Source: Bacteroidota bacterium
GTDB taxonomy: Bacteria > Bacteroidota > Bacteroidia > Bacteroidales > Marinifilaceae
DNA length: 7,348 nt
Reading direction: 5' to 3'
Assembly (NCBI GenBank): GCA_023400335.1
Contig: JAEXFF010000192.1
Span: forward strand, 1 to 7,348
Position numbers and translations under genes: made by a program. Below the pieces are notes generated by a model, which had not been told where the DNA came from, did no database searches, and saw only the letters and a list, made by a program, of their open reading frames with translations. Shown piece after piece: positions 1 through 5,845 of the stretch; position 1 is the stretch's first letter; every line of letters starts with the position of its first letter.

Positions 1-668
1 GAATATATTTCCCGGAAACCTTTTTTATTAAACTCTACCCCTTTTAAAACACGGGTCTCAAAATAGGGAGTAGCAAAAGCAACCAGCGCACAACATCCTT
101 CCAGTTCATTATAAAGACTGATAAAAAAATACAATAGCTGATCCGTCAGCTTATCGGCCTCATCTATAAGGAGGAGCGGATGTTCCGTTTTTTTCAATGT
201 CTTCACAATTTCCACCATCCTTTCAGGCAAAGCTCCCGAGCAGGGTAATATCCCTAACATCCGGCACAATTCCGACACAAAAAAACGACGATTCCAATAA
301 TCAGCACACTGCAAATGAAATACATTCCGGTTACGAGCAACATAACTTTTTATCGTTTCGGTCTTTCCGCTTCCTTCATTGCCAACCACACCCAAAACCA
401 GCGCATTTTCCTGTGCATCTGAAAGTAATTTGTAAATCAACTTATAACCCCGGATTTCAATCCGGCTTCCCGGAATTGTATCCCGGACCTGAGCTGCAAT
501 ATTGTGCCACATCTCGTCCGAAATCCCTTCCCATTTTCCATCCAGTAACTGACTGACTGTAGCAGCACTCAGCCCGGCAAGTATAGCCGATGCTTTCTTT
601 TGACTGCCTTTTAACCGGCAGAATTCTGCCAGTTCCCTCCTGATCTGTTGTTTTTCAGTTAGCTGCAT
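1..668 (-). CDS. MuB-like AAA+ ATPase, transposition target-selection protein (C-terminus cut by window edge)
   Basis: The ATG at 668 opens a frame that reaches the window edge without a stop, giving 222 visible residues. Residues about 24-43 look like a helix-turn-helix, as in the N-terminal domain of MuB. A Walker A motif GNEGSGKT is at 96-103, a Walker B LLLIDEAD at 165-172, and a sensor-1-like AFAT at 197-200. Known: MuB binds ATP and DNA, marks target DNA and stimulates MuA. The gene follows the transposase stop by 12 nt in the same frame (TGA, then four codons, then ATG), with no good Shine-Dalgarno, so translation may depend on termination and reinitiation from A. MuB is about 312 residues, so roughly 90 may lie beyond the window. 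The related TnsC/IstB-type ATPases are an alternative, but the MuA partner favours MuB. Confidence 0.88.
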   Translation of the reverse strand, partial: MQLTEKQQIRRELAEFCRLKGSQKKASAILAGLSAATVSQLLDGKWEGISDEMWHNIAAQVRDTIPGSRIEIRGYKLIYKLLSDAQENALVLGVVGNEGSGKTETIKSYVARNRNVFHLQCADYWNRRFFVSELCRMLGILPCSGALPERMVEIVKTLKKTEHPLLLIDEADKLTDQLLYFFISLYNELEGCCALVAFATPYFETRVLKGVEFNKKGFREIY

Positions 669-680
669 CTTAATCTGAAC

Positions 681-2627
681 TCAATATAAGTTATACAATT
701 CATTCTCTTCATCCGGCTTTTCAGCCGGATACTGTCCGGCTTTTTCCTGATACTTTTCCGGGAAAGTATCTGAAGGAAAGCGTACCGCAGATTTGTAAAT
801 CTTATTTTGTCCCTGACTATCACAAAGCAATAAACGGGTAGCAACATCCAAAGGAGGATTGTCGCGAAACAATTCCTCTATCTGAAGACGGGAAGAAGCT
901 AACCGTTCCGTAACCTGTGTTTCCAGTCGTCTGTTAAAATCATTCACCCGCTTCAACTCTGCTTCGTCTCCGGTTTTCCGCTCTGCAATCGCCATCGGTT
1001 GTACATATTTCCGTTCTAAAATAAAACGCAAGGAATGATCCTCATTGACCGCCAGTACCCGCTCCAGGGAAGCCGGATCAAATTTTACCTTCCAAGGGAT
1101 GTGAGCATATTCCCGGAATTTCGGGTCAAAACAATCGTAAGTGCGTTTTATCCCTCCGATGGTCACTTGTAAACCAGTTCCTGTAAGGCTATTGCGATAA
1201 CCGGTCTCTTCTCCGAAAGTGAGCAGGTATTGCTCGTCCGTAAAAGCTATTTTGTATTTTTCAGGCAAACGAGAAAACAAAGCGACATACTGTTCCCGTT
1301 TTTGCTCCCTTTCCTGTTCGACAAACGCCGTCAGTTGACGGCGGCATTGATCCGCATCCGGGAAATGATGCCGCTGCTGATTCAGAAATTCACTATTCGG
1401 TTGTAAATTTTTATCTGAAGTAATTCCAAACCCCGACCAATTCGGACAAAGTTGACAGTATTTCTTATTGAAATGATTAAAATAAGGTTCGACCACTTTG
1501 GATTTTGCATTGTGAACACGGGCGGGAGTGTAGAAATTACTTACACTTTGATACAAAGGGGTAAGTGCTGAGCGGCCGTAATGATCGCTTTGTAATTGAT
1601 TTACCCGGTAGCGGCATCCGAAAAGTTCAGCCGTATGGTTGACGGCATTCCGAAGAGCTGCCTTGATTAATTCGGGGGTTTCCCGTTCTCCTATCGCATA
1701 TCCGACGGGATAACGGATACAAGGGTCCAGCACGACCACCAGCGTCAGCCGGTTAGTATAAGTCGTGATTTTATGCCCTTTCCGCTCTTCCGTACGCCGA
1801 TATAGCAACTCGGCTGTCCAGCCGTCTAAAGTCCAGTAAAGCAAAGGCAAGGTAGGACGTGAACGTTTGACCTGCATACTTTTCTGATTGCGGAAACGGG
1901 TAGTGCCCAAACGCCCTGCAGCTGTAAGCAGGTCAAATTTCCTGCGCCAGATTCCCACGGTCGAAGCGGTAATGGTCTCCCATCCCTGAAGCTTTGCCAC
2001 CAAATTATACAAGCGGGCAATCTGCGCATTATCCAGGTTCCGGGCATCTGACAATAACCCCAGCAACATACTTTCTTTCGACTCGTCATTAACCTTGGCA
2101 GCATTCCGCTTTCCGTATTTACCCGTAATTAAAACTTCATAACCTTCTTTTCGGTAACGATTAAACTTTTCCTGCAGCCGCCGGGGATTTTCGGGTAAAC
2201 TGTGCGGATAAACACCGGCTATACGGGGCAAAGCCTTGGCAGCCCTGCACCAAAACTCCGTTTTATTGACGCGTTTATGACTCTGACGGATCCGCTGACT
2301 GTCCGAACGTTCCAGAAGTGTCCGGAAAGCATTTAATATGGCTGCCGTATTTGCATACAATTGTATTTTTTCTTTACTCAAATGCTTCCCGTCCGGAAAG
2401 GTATAATTTTCGTAAAAATTCCAGGCCATACCGTCCACTTCTATACTTTCCACAAAAGGTTTGCTTTGATCCTGTTCCTTCAAAGCGGGATTAAGGCGGT
2501 AAACTTCTATTTTATACTTCAGGGGAAGGCTGTCCACTGCAAATAATGCAGAAACACCTTTCCCTCCCCGGCGTACCCGTTCTATCGTATTTTTACGCTG
2601 ATGATATTTCAGTATCGCCTCGCTCAT
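681..2627 (-). CDS. MuA-like DDE transposase
   Basis: A protein of 648 residues, close to the 663 of MuA. It probably catalyses strand cleavage and transfer at the element ends. In the core, WTLDGW gives D268, QSDHYG gives D348 and KSKVVEPYFNHF gives E380, a spacing that fits the DDE triad of MuA (D269, D336, E392). Residues 1-240 are basic and helical, as expected for the end-binding and HTH subdomains. Residues from about 470 match in position the Mu-type C-terminal beta-barrel, and 555-590 form a charged helix before a tail that in MuA contacts MuB and ClpX. The frame extends upstream to 2684, but the ATG at 2627 has GGAGGT 3 nt ahead and is the better start. It is followed by the MuB-like gene. 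The reading frame is intact, so the protein may be active. Confidence 0.9.
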   Translation of the reverse strand: MSEAILKYHQRKNTIERVRRGGKGVSALFAVDSLPLKYKIEVYRLNPALKEQDQSKPFVESIEVDGMAWNFYENYTFPDGKHLSKEKIQLYANTAAILNAFRTLLERSDSQRIRQSHKRVNKTEFWCRAAKALPRIAGVYPHSLPENPRRLQEKFNRYRKEGYEVLITGKYGKRNAAKVNDESKESMLLGLLSDARNLDNAQIARLYNLVAKLQGWETITASTVGIWRRKFDLLTAAGRLGTTRFRNQKSMQVKRSRPTLPLLYWTLDGWTAELLYRRTEERKGHKITTYTNRLTLVVVLDPCIRYPVGYAIGERETPELIKAALRNAVNHTAELFGCRYRVNQLQSDHYGRSALTPLYQSVSNFYTPARVHNAKSKVVEPYFNHFNKKYCQLCPNWSGFGITSDKNLQPNSEFLNQQRHHFPDADQCRRQLTAFVEQEREQKREQYVALFSRLPEKYKIAFTDEQYLLTFGEETGYRNSLTGTGLQVTIGGIKRTYDCFDPKFREYAHIPWKVKFDPASLERVLAVNEDHSLRFILERKYVQPMAIAERKTGDEAELKRVNDFNRRLETQVTERLASSRLQIEELFRDNPPLDVATRLLLCDSQGQNKIYKSAVRFPSDTFPEKYQEKAGQYPAEKPDEENELYNLY

Positions 2628-2630
2628 AAT

Positions 2631-2636
2631 ACCTCC
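2631..2636 (-). promoter_or_regulatory. Shine-Dalgarno GGAGGT deciding the transposase start
   Basis: Read on the minus strand, TTGGAGGTATTATG places GGAGGT three bases before the ATG at 2627. It is the only strong ribosome-binding site in the window, where most genes have A/T-rich leaders. The upstream in-frame ATG at 2684 has no such site, so the 648-residue form is preferred to a 667-residue one. Confidence 0.75.
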
Positions 2637-2782
2637 AATAAGTTCAGTATAAGTAATACATAGCCTATCGTTGAAATATTCCATGAAACCGTTTCCCTTT
2701 CGTTTCTGTCAAAAATGATTTGTTCTGAGACAAACTTTACAATAATAAACAACACCTTAAAAATTCATGCAACATTGTCCGA

Positions 2783-3181
2783 TCAACTATTCCAATCATT
2801 ATATACTTTTTGTACAAAACAAAGAACCTCCTTCCAAATTCCTGCATTTATGTCGCATACCACACAAACAATTTCCCCGCTTTTAACAGTCAGACGTTCC
2901 ATCCCACAGTCTACTTCCAGTTCCATTCCCTGATTAAAAAGCCGGTATATCCTCCGGCCGTTTTCAGTCCCCCCCTCCACCGAAACCCAATGGCACCCTT
3001 CATCCGCCCCCTCTTTCGTATAAATCAATCCTCCCCTTTCCAAAGCTGCACTACGCAACATCTTAGCCCGCCTGCTGTTCCGCTCGTAATTCAAGGCACG
3101 CCTTAAATCATTACGACCTACTTTAAAAGTGTCTTTTAACTCCCGTAAAACGATTACAGGCAATAAAATTTGTTTTTCCAT
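2783..3181 (-). CDS. Small HTH-like early protein of Mu-like element (possible Ner/early regulator)
   Basis: A protein of 132 residues starting at the ATG at 3181; an in-frame TTG two codons earlier is a weaker choice. Residues about 13-50 (LKDTFKVGRNDLRRALN, then RRAKMLRSAALERGG) read as a compact helical DNA-binding unit. They resemble the short HTH segments of small regulators in Bacteroidota phages; this is from memory, not a search. Residues 60-132 are likely beta-rich with several Cys (63, 92, 106, 109, 121). The gene is first in the leftward early operon, 155 bases before the transposase start, and faces the repressor gene. This is the place of ner in Mu, which shuts down early transcription. 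Function is inferred from position and fold impression only. There is no clear Shine-Dalgarno. Confidence 0.65.
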   Translation of the reverse strand: MEKQILLPVIVLRELKDTFKVGRNDLRRALNYERNSRRAKMLRSAALERGGLIYTKEGADEGCHWVSVEGGTENGRRIYRLFNQGMELEVDCGMERLTVKSGEIVCVVCDINAGIWKEVLCFVQKVYNDWNS

Positions 3182-3231
3182 ACACAAAATTTTTTACTCT
3201 TATTCCTGACTTAGTTCAACACACGGATGCT

Positions 3232-3250
3232 TTGTAACTATTTTTCGAAG
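3232..3250. promoter_or_regulatory. Candidate operator, degenerate copy
   Basis: TTGTAACTATTTTTCGAAG matches the perfect operator-like site at 3301 in its first nine bases and in the following TTT, but the right half-site is degenerate. The left edges are 69 bp apart, between six and seven DNA turns, so a repressor bound at both could contact itself. Inferred, not shown. Confidence 0.4.
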
Positions 3251-3300
3251 CACATCTCTTATATATCATTTATTTTCAGTATTTTTATCCTCGGGTTCTG

Positions 3301-3317
3301 TTGTAACTACTTTACAA
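3301..3317. promoter_or_regulatory. Candidate repressor operator, perfect inverted repeat
   Basis: TTGTAACTACTTTACAA has 6-bp arms TTGTAA / TTACAA around a 5-bp spacer. It lies about 50 bases upstream of the repressor start and within the divergent control region. Its dyad form and place fit a binding site for the adjacent HTH protein or for the small early protein. Confidence 0.55.
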
Positions 3318-3365
3318 AAGTACATACATTTTAGTAATTAACCAACATTTCAATAATATATTTTT

Positions 3366-3806
3366 ATGGAAATTCCGCAAATCAATAAAAAAATATTACA
3401 ACTCATTGATTATTATACAAATAGAAGTGTAAAAAAATTTGCAGAAAGTATTCATATCCCTCAGCAAACCCTGAACAGGCTCTTCAATATCGATACCCGT
3501 ACAGGTAAATATCCTCTAGCAACTACTGAAATATTGGTAGCAATTACCACTATTTATAAAGAGGTGGATGCCAATTGGTTGCTTACGGGAAAGGGAAAAA
3601 TGTTTATAAATCCGGAGCCACTGTCACAAGTTGATTCCTTCCCTGTAGAAGACAAATTACTGGCTTTGATAAAAGAAAAAGACCGTAAGATAGAAGATCT
3701 GGCAAAACAAATCGGACACCTGGAGGAACGTATAGTGTTCCTAAATAAAAAAACTTCTTCAGTTAAAGGCCCGGAAAATCCGCATTCAGCACCCGCCAAC
3801 TTATAA
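3366..3806 (+). CDS. HTH transcriptional regulator, probable element repressor (c-like)
   Basis: A protein of 146 residues. The N-terminal helix-turn-helix spans about 20-41 (SVKKFAESIHIPQQTLNRLF). After it comes the PLATTEILVAITTIYKEVDANWLLTGKGKMF segment at 50-80, a pattern common in Bacteroidota phage-type XRE regulators (PxxxTxxIL, WLLTGxGxM). Residues about 97-128 are a charged heptad-like helix (LIKEKDRKIEDLAKQI) that probably makes a coiled coil for oligomerisation. The tail is short and disordered. There is no protease (LexA/S24) domain, so induction by self-cleavage is not expected. The gene diverges from the early operon, as c does in Mu, and is followed by a terminator at 3914-3945. 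The start ATG sits directly after a T-run with no Shine-Dalgarno, which is usual in Bacteroidota. The repressor role is inferred from position. Confidence 0.8.
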   Translation: MEIPQINKKILQLIDYYTNRSVKKFAESIHIPQQTLNRLFNIDTRTGKYPLATTEILVAITTIYKEVDANWLLTGKGKMFINPEPLSQVDSFPVEDKLLALIKEKDRKIEDLAKQIGHLEERIVFLNKKTSSVKGPENPHSAPANL

Positions 3807-3913
3807 AATTAAAAATACTCATTGTATCTGGATTATTTTTTTAAAACCTTCAAAATTGACATAATTTATACAAACAACTATTTCTATATTGTACGTATAT
3901 TTTATGTATTATA

Positions 3914-3945
3914 GGGTATTTTATCTCTTTAAAATACCTTTTTCT
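3914..3945 (+). terminator. Rho-independent-type terminator after the repressor gene
   Basis: GGTATTTTA (3915-3923) and TAAAATACC (3930-3938) form a perfect 9-bp stem with a 6-base loop, followed by TTTTTCT. The stem is AT-rich and so modest in strength. It lies 108 bases past the repressor stop. Confidence 0.6.
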
Positions 3946-3961
3946 GCTCCTGTTTTTATCT

Positions 3962-4222
3962 TTATAGGGCCTGTATACCTTTTTTCCTGACTACTGGACT
4001 TATCCCCAAAGGCTCTCCGATACGCTTTTTCAGCATTTCTTCCTGAAATTCAGATGTACAGGCGGGAACATCTCTGACATTATCTAACCACAAGAATTTC
4101 CTTAAAAGAGCAGGGGAAGCTTCCAACAGCTATTTTAGTTTTTCAAAAGGCAAATTCATTTCAGCAGAACGGAAGAATGTACATTTGAATTTTGGAGACA
4201 GCGGAGTGTGCTTCCCGCTCAT
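3962..4222 (-). pseudogene. Unrecognised reading frame interrupted by one TAG
   Basis: On the minus strand a frame runs from ATG 4222 (open back to 4252) to TAA at 3964-3962, 86 sense positions plus stop, broken only by TAG at 4132-4130. The codons on both sides look like ordinary coding sequence. The readable parts include KFKCTFFRSAEMNLPFEKLK before the stop, and LLEASPALLRKFLWLDNVRD and EEMLKKRIGEPLG after it. The product would be small, helical and soluble. A CAG-to-TAG change would explain the break. I do not recognise the family. It may be a decayed host gene or a remnant of an older insertion at the element edge. Two short genes, or chance, are possible: the piece after the TAG has no early ATG. 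Confidence 0.4.
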
Positions 4223-4327
4223 CAAAATGGAAATCAATGATTTTCCAGAAAATCATATTCCTGTTTCCCGTGTACGTTTCAATTTCAGTTTCGTAGAAGA
4301 GTTATTTACCTTCATCCTTTCAAAAGA

Positions 4328-4372
4328 AGAAAGCTCCGGAAAGGTTTACCGACAACCTTCCCGGAGCTTTCT
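4328..4372 (-). terminator. Strong hairpin, probable thi4 terminator
   Basis: AGAAAGCTCCGG (4328-4339) pairs perfectly with CCGGAGCTTTCT (4361-4372); after one mismatch AAGG/CCTT extends the stem. Read leftward from thi4, the stem ends in CTTTCTTCTTTTG, a U-rich tail. It lies about 70 bases past the thi4 stop. It may also block transcription coming from the element side. Confidence 0.7.
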
Positions 4373-4441
4373 ATGCACCTTTTACAAAAGTAACTTGTGC
4401 CAACCGAAAGGAAAAGCTTTTATTTTATTCCGATAATAAGT

Positions 4442-5209
4442 TTATTTTAATGCTTCGATAATCAGTTCGGCTGTTTTTTTACCGGACATCAGCATACCTC
4501 CGAAGATCGGTCCCATTCGGAAACTCCCGCTTACGCCGTTGGCAGCCATTCCGGAAACATACAAACCGGGATAAACTTCTTTGGTGTTTTCGACGGTTGT
4601 CCGCTCTCCTTCTTCTACAGCTAAGGACCTTTCTCCGATCACGCTTCCGGTAGGTGTATTCAAACGGATTCCGTTTTTACGGGCGACGGTACGGGATATC
4701 TCGCAATCGTGCCCCGTACCGTCCAATACAGCCTTCGCCATAATAGTCAGCGGATCCACATGCATTCCTTCCCGTTGTACCGGAGCCCAGTTGACTACGA
4801 CTCCAGCCACCCGTTCGTTTTTAAATACCACATCTTCTACAGTATAGCAATTGAAAAGGGTAGCCCCGGCTTTAGTGGCATGATAGATCAGGGCAGAAGT
4901 CGTATGTACGGAATCCATCACATAAGTTCCCTGTTCATACGCCTGGTAAGAAACGCCAAATTCCCGTACAATCGGCATAGCTTCCTCCTGTACAACAATA
5001 TCGTTAAACATCATAGCCCCGCCCCACATTCCGCCTCCGGGAGCCAGTTTCCGGTCGAACAAAGCCACCTTCTTACCGGCTTTCGCCAAATAATAAGCAG
5101 CTACCAATCCGGAAGGTCCTCCCCCTACAATGGCCACATCTATATCCAAATTATTTTTCAATTTGGCAAAATAGGAATCAATAATTCCTCGGGATACAAT
5201 TTTTTCCAT
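4442..5209 (-). CDS. thi4: Thiazole synthase Thi4 family (His-type, sulfide-dependent)
   Basis: A full-length protein of 255 residues. Known: Thi4 makes adenylated carboxythiazole, the thiazole precursor of thiamine, from NAD, glycine and a sulfur source, with Fe(II). A Rossmann nucleotide-binding motif GGGPSG is at 29-34. PGGGMWGGAMMF at 57-68 and RMGPIFGGMLMSG at 231-243 are family signatures. Yeast Thi4 sacrifices Cys205 as sulfur donor; here the aligned place in REGMHVDPLTI is His150, as in the methanogen enzymes, which use free sulfide and turn over repeatedly. That fits an anaerobe. The gene stands alone on its strand behind a TPP riboswitch and its own promoter, with a terminator downstream, so it looks like a single-gene unit repressed by thiamine pyrophosphate. 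The ATG at 5209 has no Shine-Dalgarno but fits the family N-terminus. Confidence 0.95.
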   Translation of the reverse strand: MEKIVSRGIIDSYFAKLKNNLDIDVAIVGGGPSGLVAAYYLAKAGKKVALFDRKLAPGGGMWGGAMMFNDIVVQEEAMPIVREFGVSYQAYEQGTYVMDSVHTTSALIYHATKAGATLFNCYTVEDVVFKNERVAGVVVNWAPVQREGMHVDPLTIMAKAVLDGTGHDCEISRTVARKNGIRLNTPTGSVIGERSLAVEEGERTTVENTKEVYPGLYVSGMAANGVSGSFRMGPIFGGMLMSGKKTAELIIEALK

Positions 5210-5278
5210 GTAAAAGAATTTTATGATTAACTAAAATTGTGCACAGAAGCAGCTTTGCTTTCAACAAGCTCTTTACCT

Positions 5279-5360
5279 GCATTCCCTACGCCGGCATTAT
5301 CCGTCTCAGGTTTGATGGGTATAATCTCAGCCTGTCCCGAGTACAAGCACCCCTCTATGC
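5279..5360 (-). promoter_or_regulatory. TPP riboswitch (THI element) controlling thi4
   Basis: On the minus strand the conserved TPP aptamer blocks occur in order: GAGGGGTGC (5355-5347), GGCTGAGATTATACCC (about 5332-5317), ACCTGA (5311-5306) and GGATAATGCCGGCGTAGGGA (5302-5283). The closing helix can be formed by GCAT (5360-5357) with ATGC (5282-5279). A short variable stem (CTTGT / ACAGG) fills the P3 position. Known: thiamine pyrophosphate binding switches off thiamine genes. The 69 bases from the aptamer to the thi4 start contain only a weak hairpin (AAGCA / TGCTT) and no U-run terminator, so control of translation initiation is more likely than attenuation. Confidence 0.95.
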
Positions 5361-5370
5361 TAAAGTAGCG

Positions 5371-5400
5371 CAAAGTTAATATTATCCTCCCAAGAACAAA
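5371..5400 (-). promoter_or_regulatory. Bacteroidota-type promoter of thi4
   Basis: On the minus strand TTTG (5400-5397) and TAACTTTG (5378-5371) match the Bacteroidota -33 (TTTG) and -7 (TAnnTTTG) elements exactly, with an 18-base spacer. Transcription would start near 5364, just ahead of the riboswitch closing helix at 5360, which supports both calls. Confidence 0.75.
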
Positions 5401-5492
5401 AGTTTGAAAGGAAATATCTATGCAAATCCTAATATGTCTCTAATCTTCCTAAAATTATATTAAAAGCTAAACTTTTCTGTTCTTCGTATCGT

Positions 5493-5507
5493 TGATAGGG
5501 TATCAAA
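5493..5507. repeat. Short perfect inverted repeat upstream of the YtxH-like gene
   Basis: TTGATAGGGTATCAA has 6-bp arms around GGG and ends 17 bases before the ATG at 5525. It could be an operator or a small 5'-UTR hairpin. The remaining sequence from 5401 to 5524 shows no promoter I can defend. Confidence 0.4.
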
Positions 5508-5524
5508 CTTAAAACAACAAAGTC

Positions 5525-5839
5525 ATGAGAAACGAAGGTTCACATTTAGTATCAGGAATGGTATTCGGTGCTCTTATCGGAGCATTTGCCACTTATTTGA
5601 TTATCAAAAACAAAGGGACAATCAAAAGAGAATTTGAGGAAGTAAGCGAAAGAGTAAAAGACGGTGTTCACGAATTCGGTCACAAAGCCAGAGAAAAAGC
5701 TGAAGAATTTGGAGCAAAAGCCAAAGAAAAAGCAAATGAATTCGGAGAAACAGCTTATGAAAAAGGAAACAAAACTGCAGCCGCTTCCGATTACAAAAGC
5801 CAGAACTTAAACAATCCGTCAACCGGAAAAACCTATTAA
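5525..5839 (+). CDS. YtxH-like membrane-anchored stress protein
   Basis: A protein of 104 residues. One hydrophobic segment at about 8-26 (LVSGMVFGALIGAFATYLI), with small Gly/Ala residues, anchors it in the inner membrane. It is followed by a long charged helix at 33-80 with repeats such as EFGHKAREKAEEFGAKAKEKANEFG-like units of about 11 residues, resembling YtxH and LEA-type proteins. The tail is polar and disordered. Known: YtxH-domain proteins are general-stress or envelope proteins of unclear mechanism. It begins a three-gene unit; the next gene starts 6 bases after its stop. No signal peptidase site is apparent. The family call is good; the exact role is unknown. Confidence 0.8.
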   Translation: MRNEGSHLVSGMVFGALIGAFATYLIIKNKGTIKREFEEVSERVKDGVHEFGHKAREKAEEFGAKAKEKANEFGETAYEKGNKTAAASDYKSQNLNNPSTGKTY

Positions 5840-5845
5840 AAAGGT

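Larger units (their letters stand above)
3182..3365. promoter_or_regulatory. Divergent early/repressor control region
   Basis: These 184 AT-rich bases separate the leftward early operon from the rightward repressor gene and must hold both promoters. They contain the TTGTAA-N5-TTACAA inverted repeat and its degenerate second copy, listed separately. I found no convincing full Bacteroidota promoter (TTTG / TAnnTTTG) on either strand. This layout is typical of a lysis-lysogeny switch. Confidence 0.6.
1..3950. mobile_element. Mu-like transposable prophage/element, one end (partial; right boundary approximate)
   Basis: Seen: a leftward block of HTH-like small gene, DDE transposase and AAA+ ATPase, with a divergent repressor-like gene on its right. 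Known: in phage Mu and relatives the left end carries the repressor, then divergent ner, A (transposase) and B (target-selection ATPase). Inferred: this is the same module reversed, so the element's left end points to the right of the window and its body lies beyond position 1. The right boundary given is just past the repressor's probable terminator; the true end could be anywhere from about 3810 to 4320. Without the opposite end, neither the terminal TG/CA bases nor a target duplication can be identified. Structural phage genes are not in view, so a full prophage and a minimal transposon cannot be told apart. Confidence 0.8.
3807..4441. other. Gene-poor junction region between Mu-like element and thi4
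   Basis: These 635 bases have no intact gene I can support. The left third (to about 3960) is very AT-rich and holds the repressor terminator and possibly the element terminus. The middle holds a broken minus-strand frame (3962-4222). The right part holds the thi4 terminator hairpin. The boundary between element and host must lie here but is not resolved. Confidence 0.6.

Noticed and set aside
197..556. A 119-codon plus-strand frame
   Set aside because: It is antisense to the MuB-like ATPase, whose Walker motifs make the minus strand the coding one; its Pro/His/Ser-rich composition is typical of a shadow frame.
3856..3884. TTGACA with a possible -10-like TATTTC 17 bases later
   Set aside because: Bacteroidota do not use the E. 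coli-type consensus, and no gene follows on that strand.
4130..4132. TAG as a recoded sense codon, as in some gut phages
   Set aside because: The transposase, repressor and other genes here end or read normally, and a single TAG in an otherwise unrecognised frame is better explained by decay.
4381..4392. TTTACAAAAGTA, an exact 12-base match to 3311-3322 beside the operator
   Set aside because: One or two such 12-base matches are expected by chance in an AT-rich window of this length, and the dyad is absent here.
4185..4436. An 83-codon plus-strand frame across the junction region
   Set aside because: It runs through the perfect hairpin at 4328-4372, overlaps the better minus-strand frame, and its predicted protein has no recognisable pattern.
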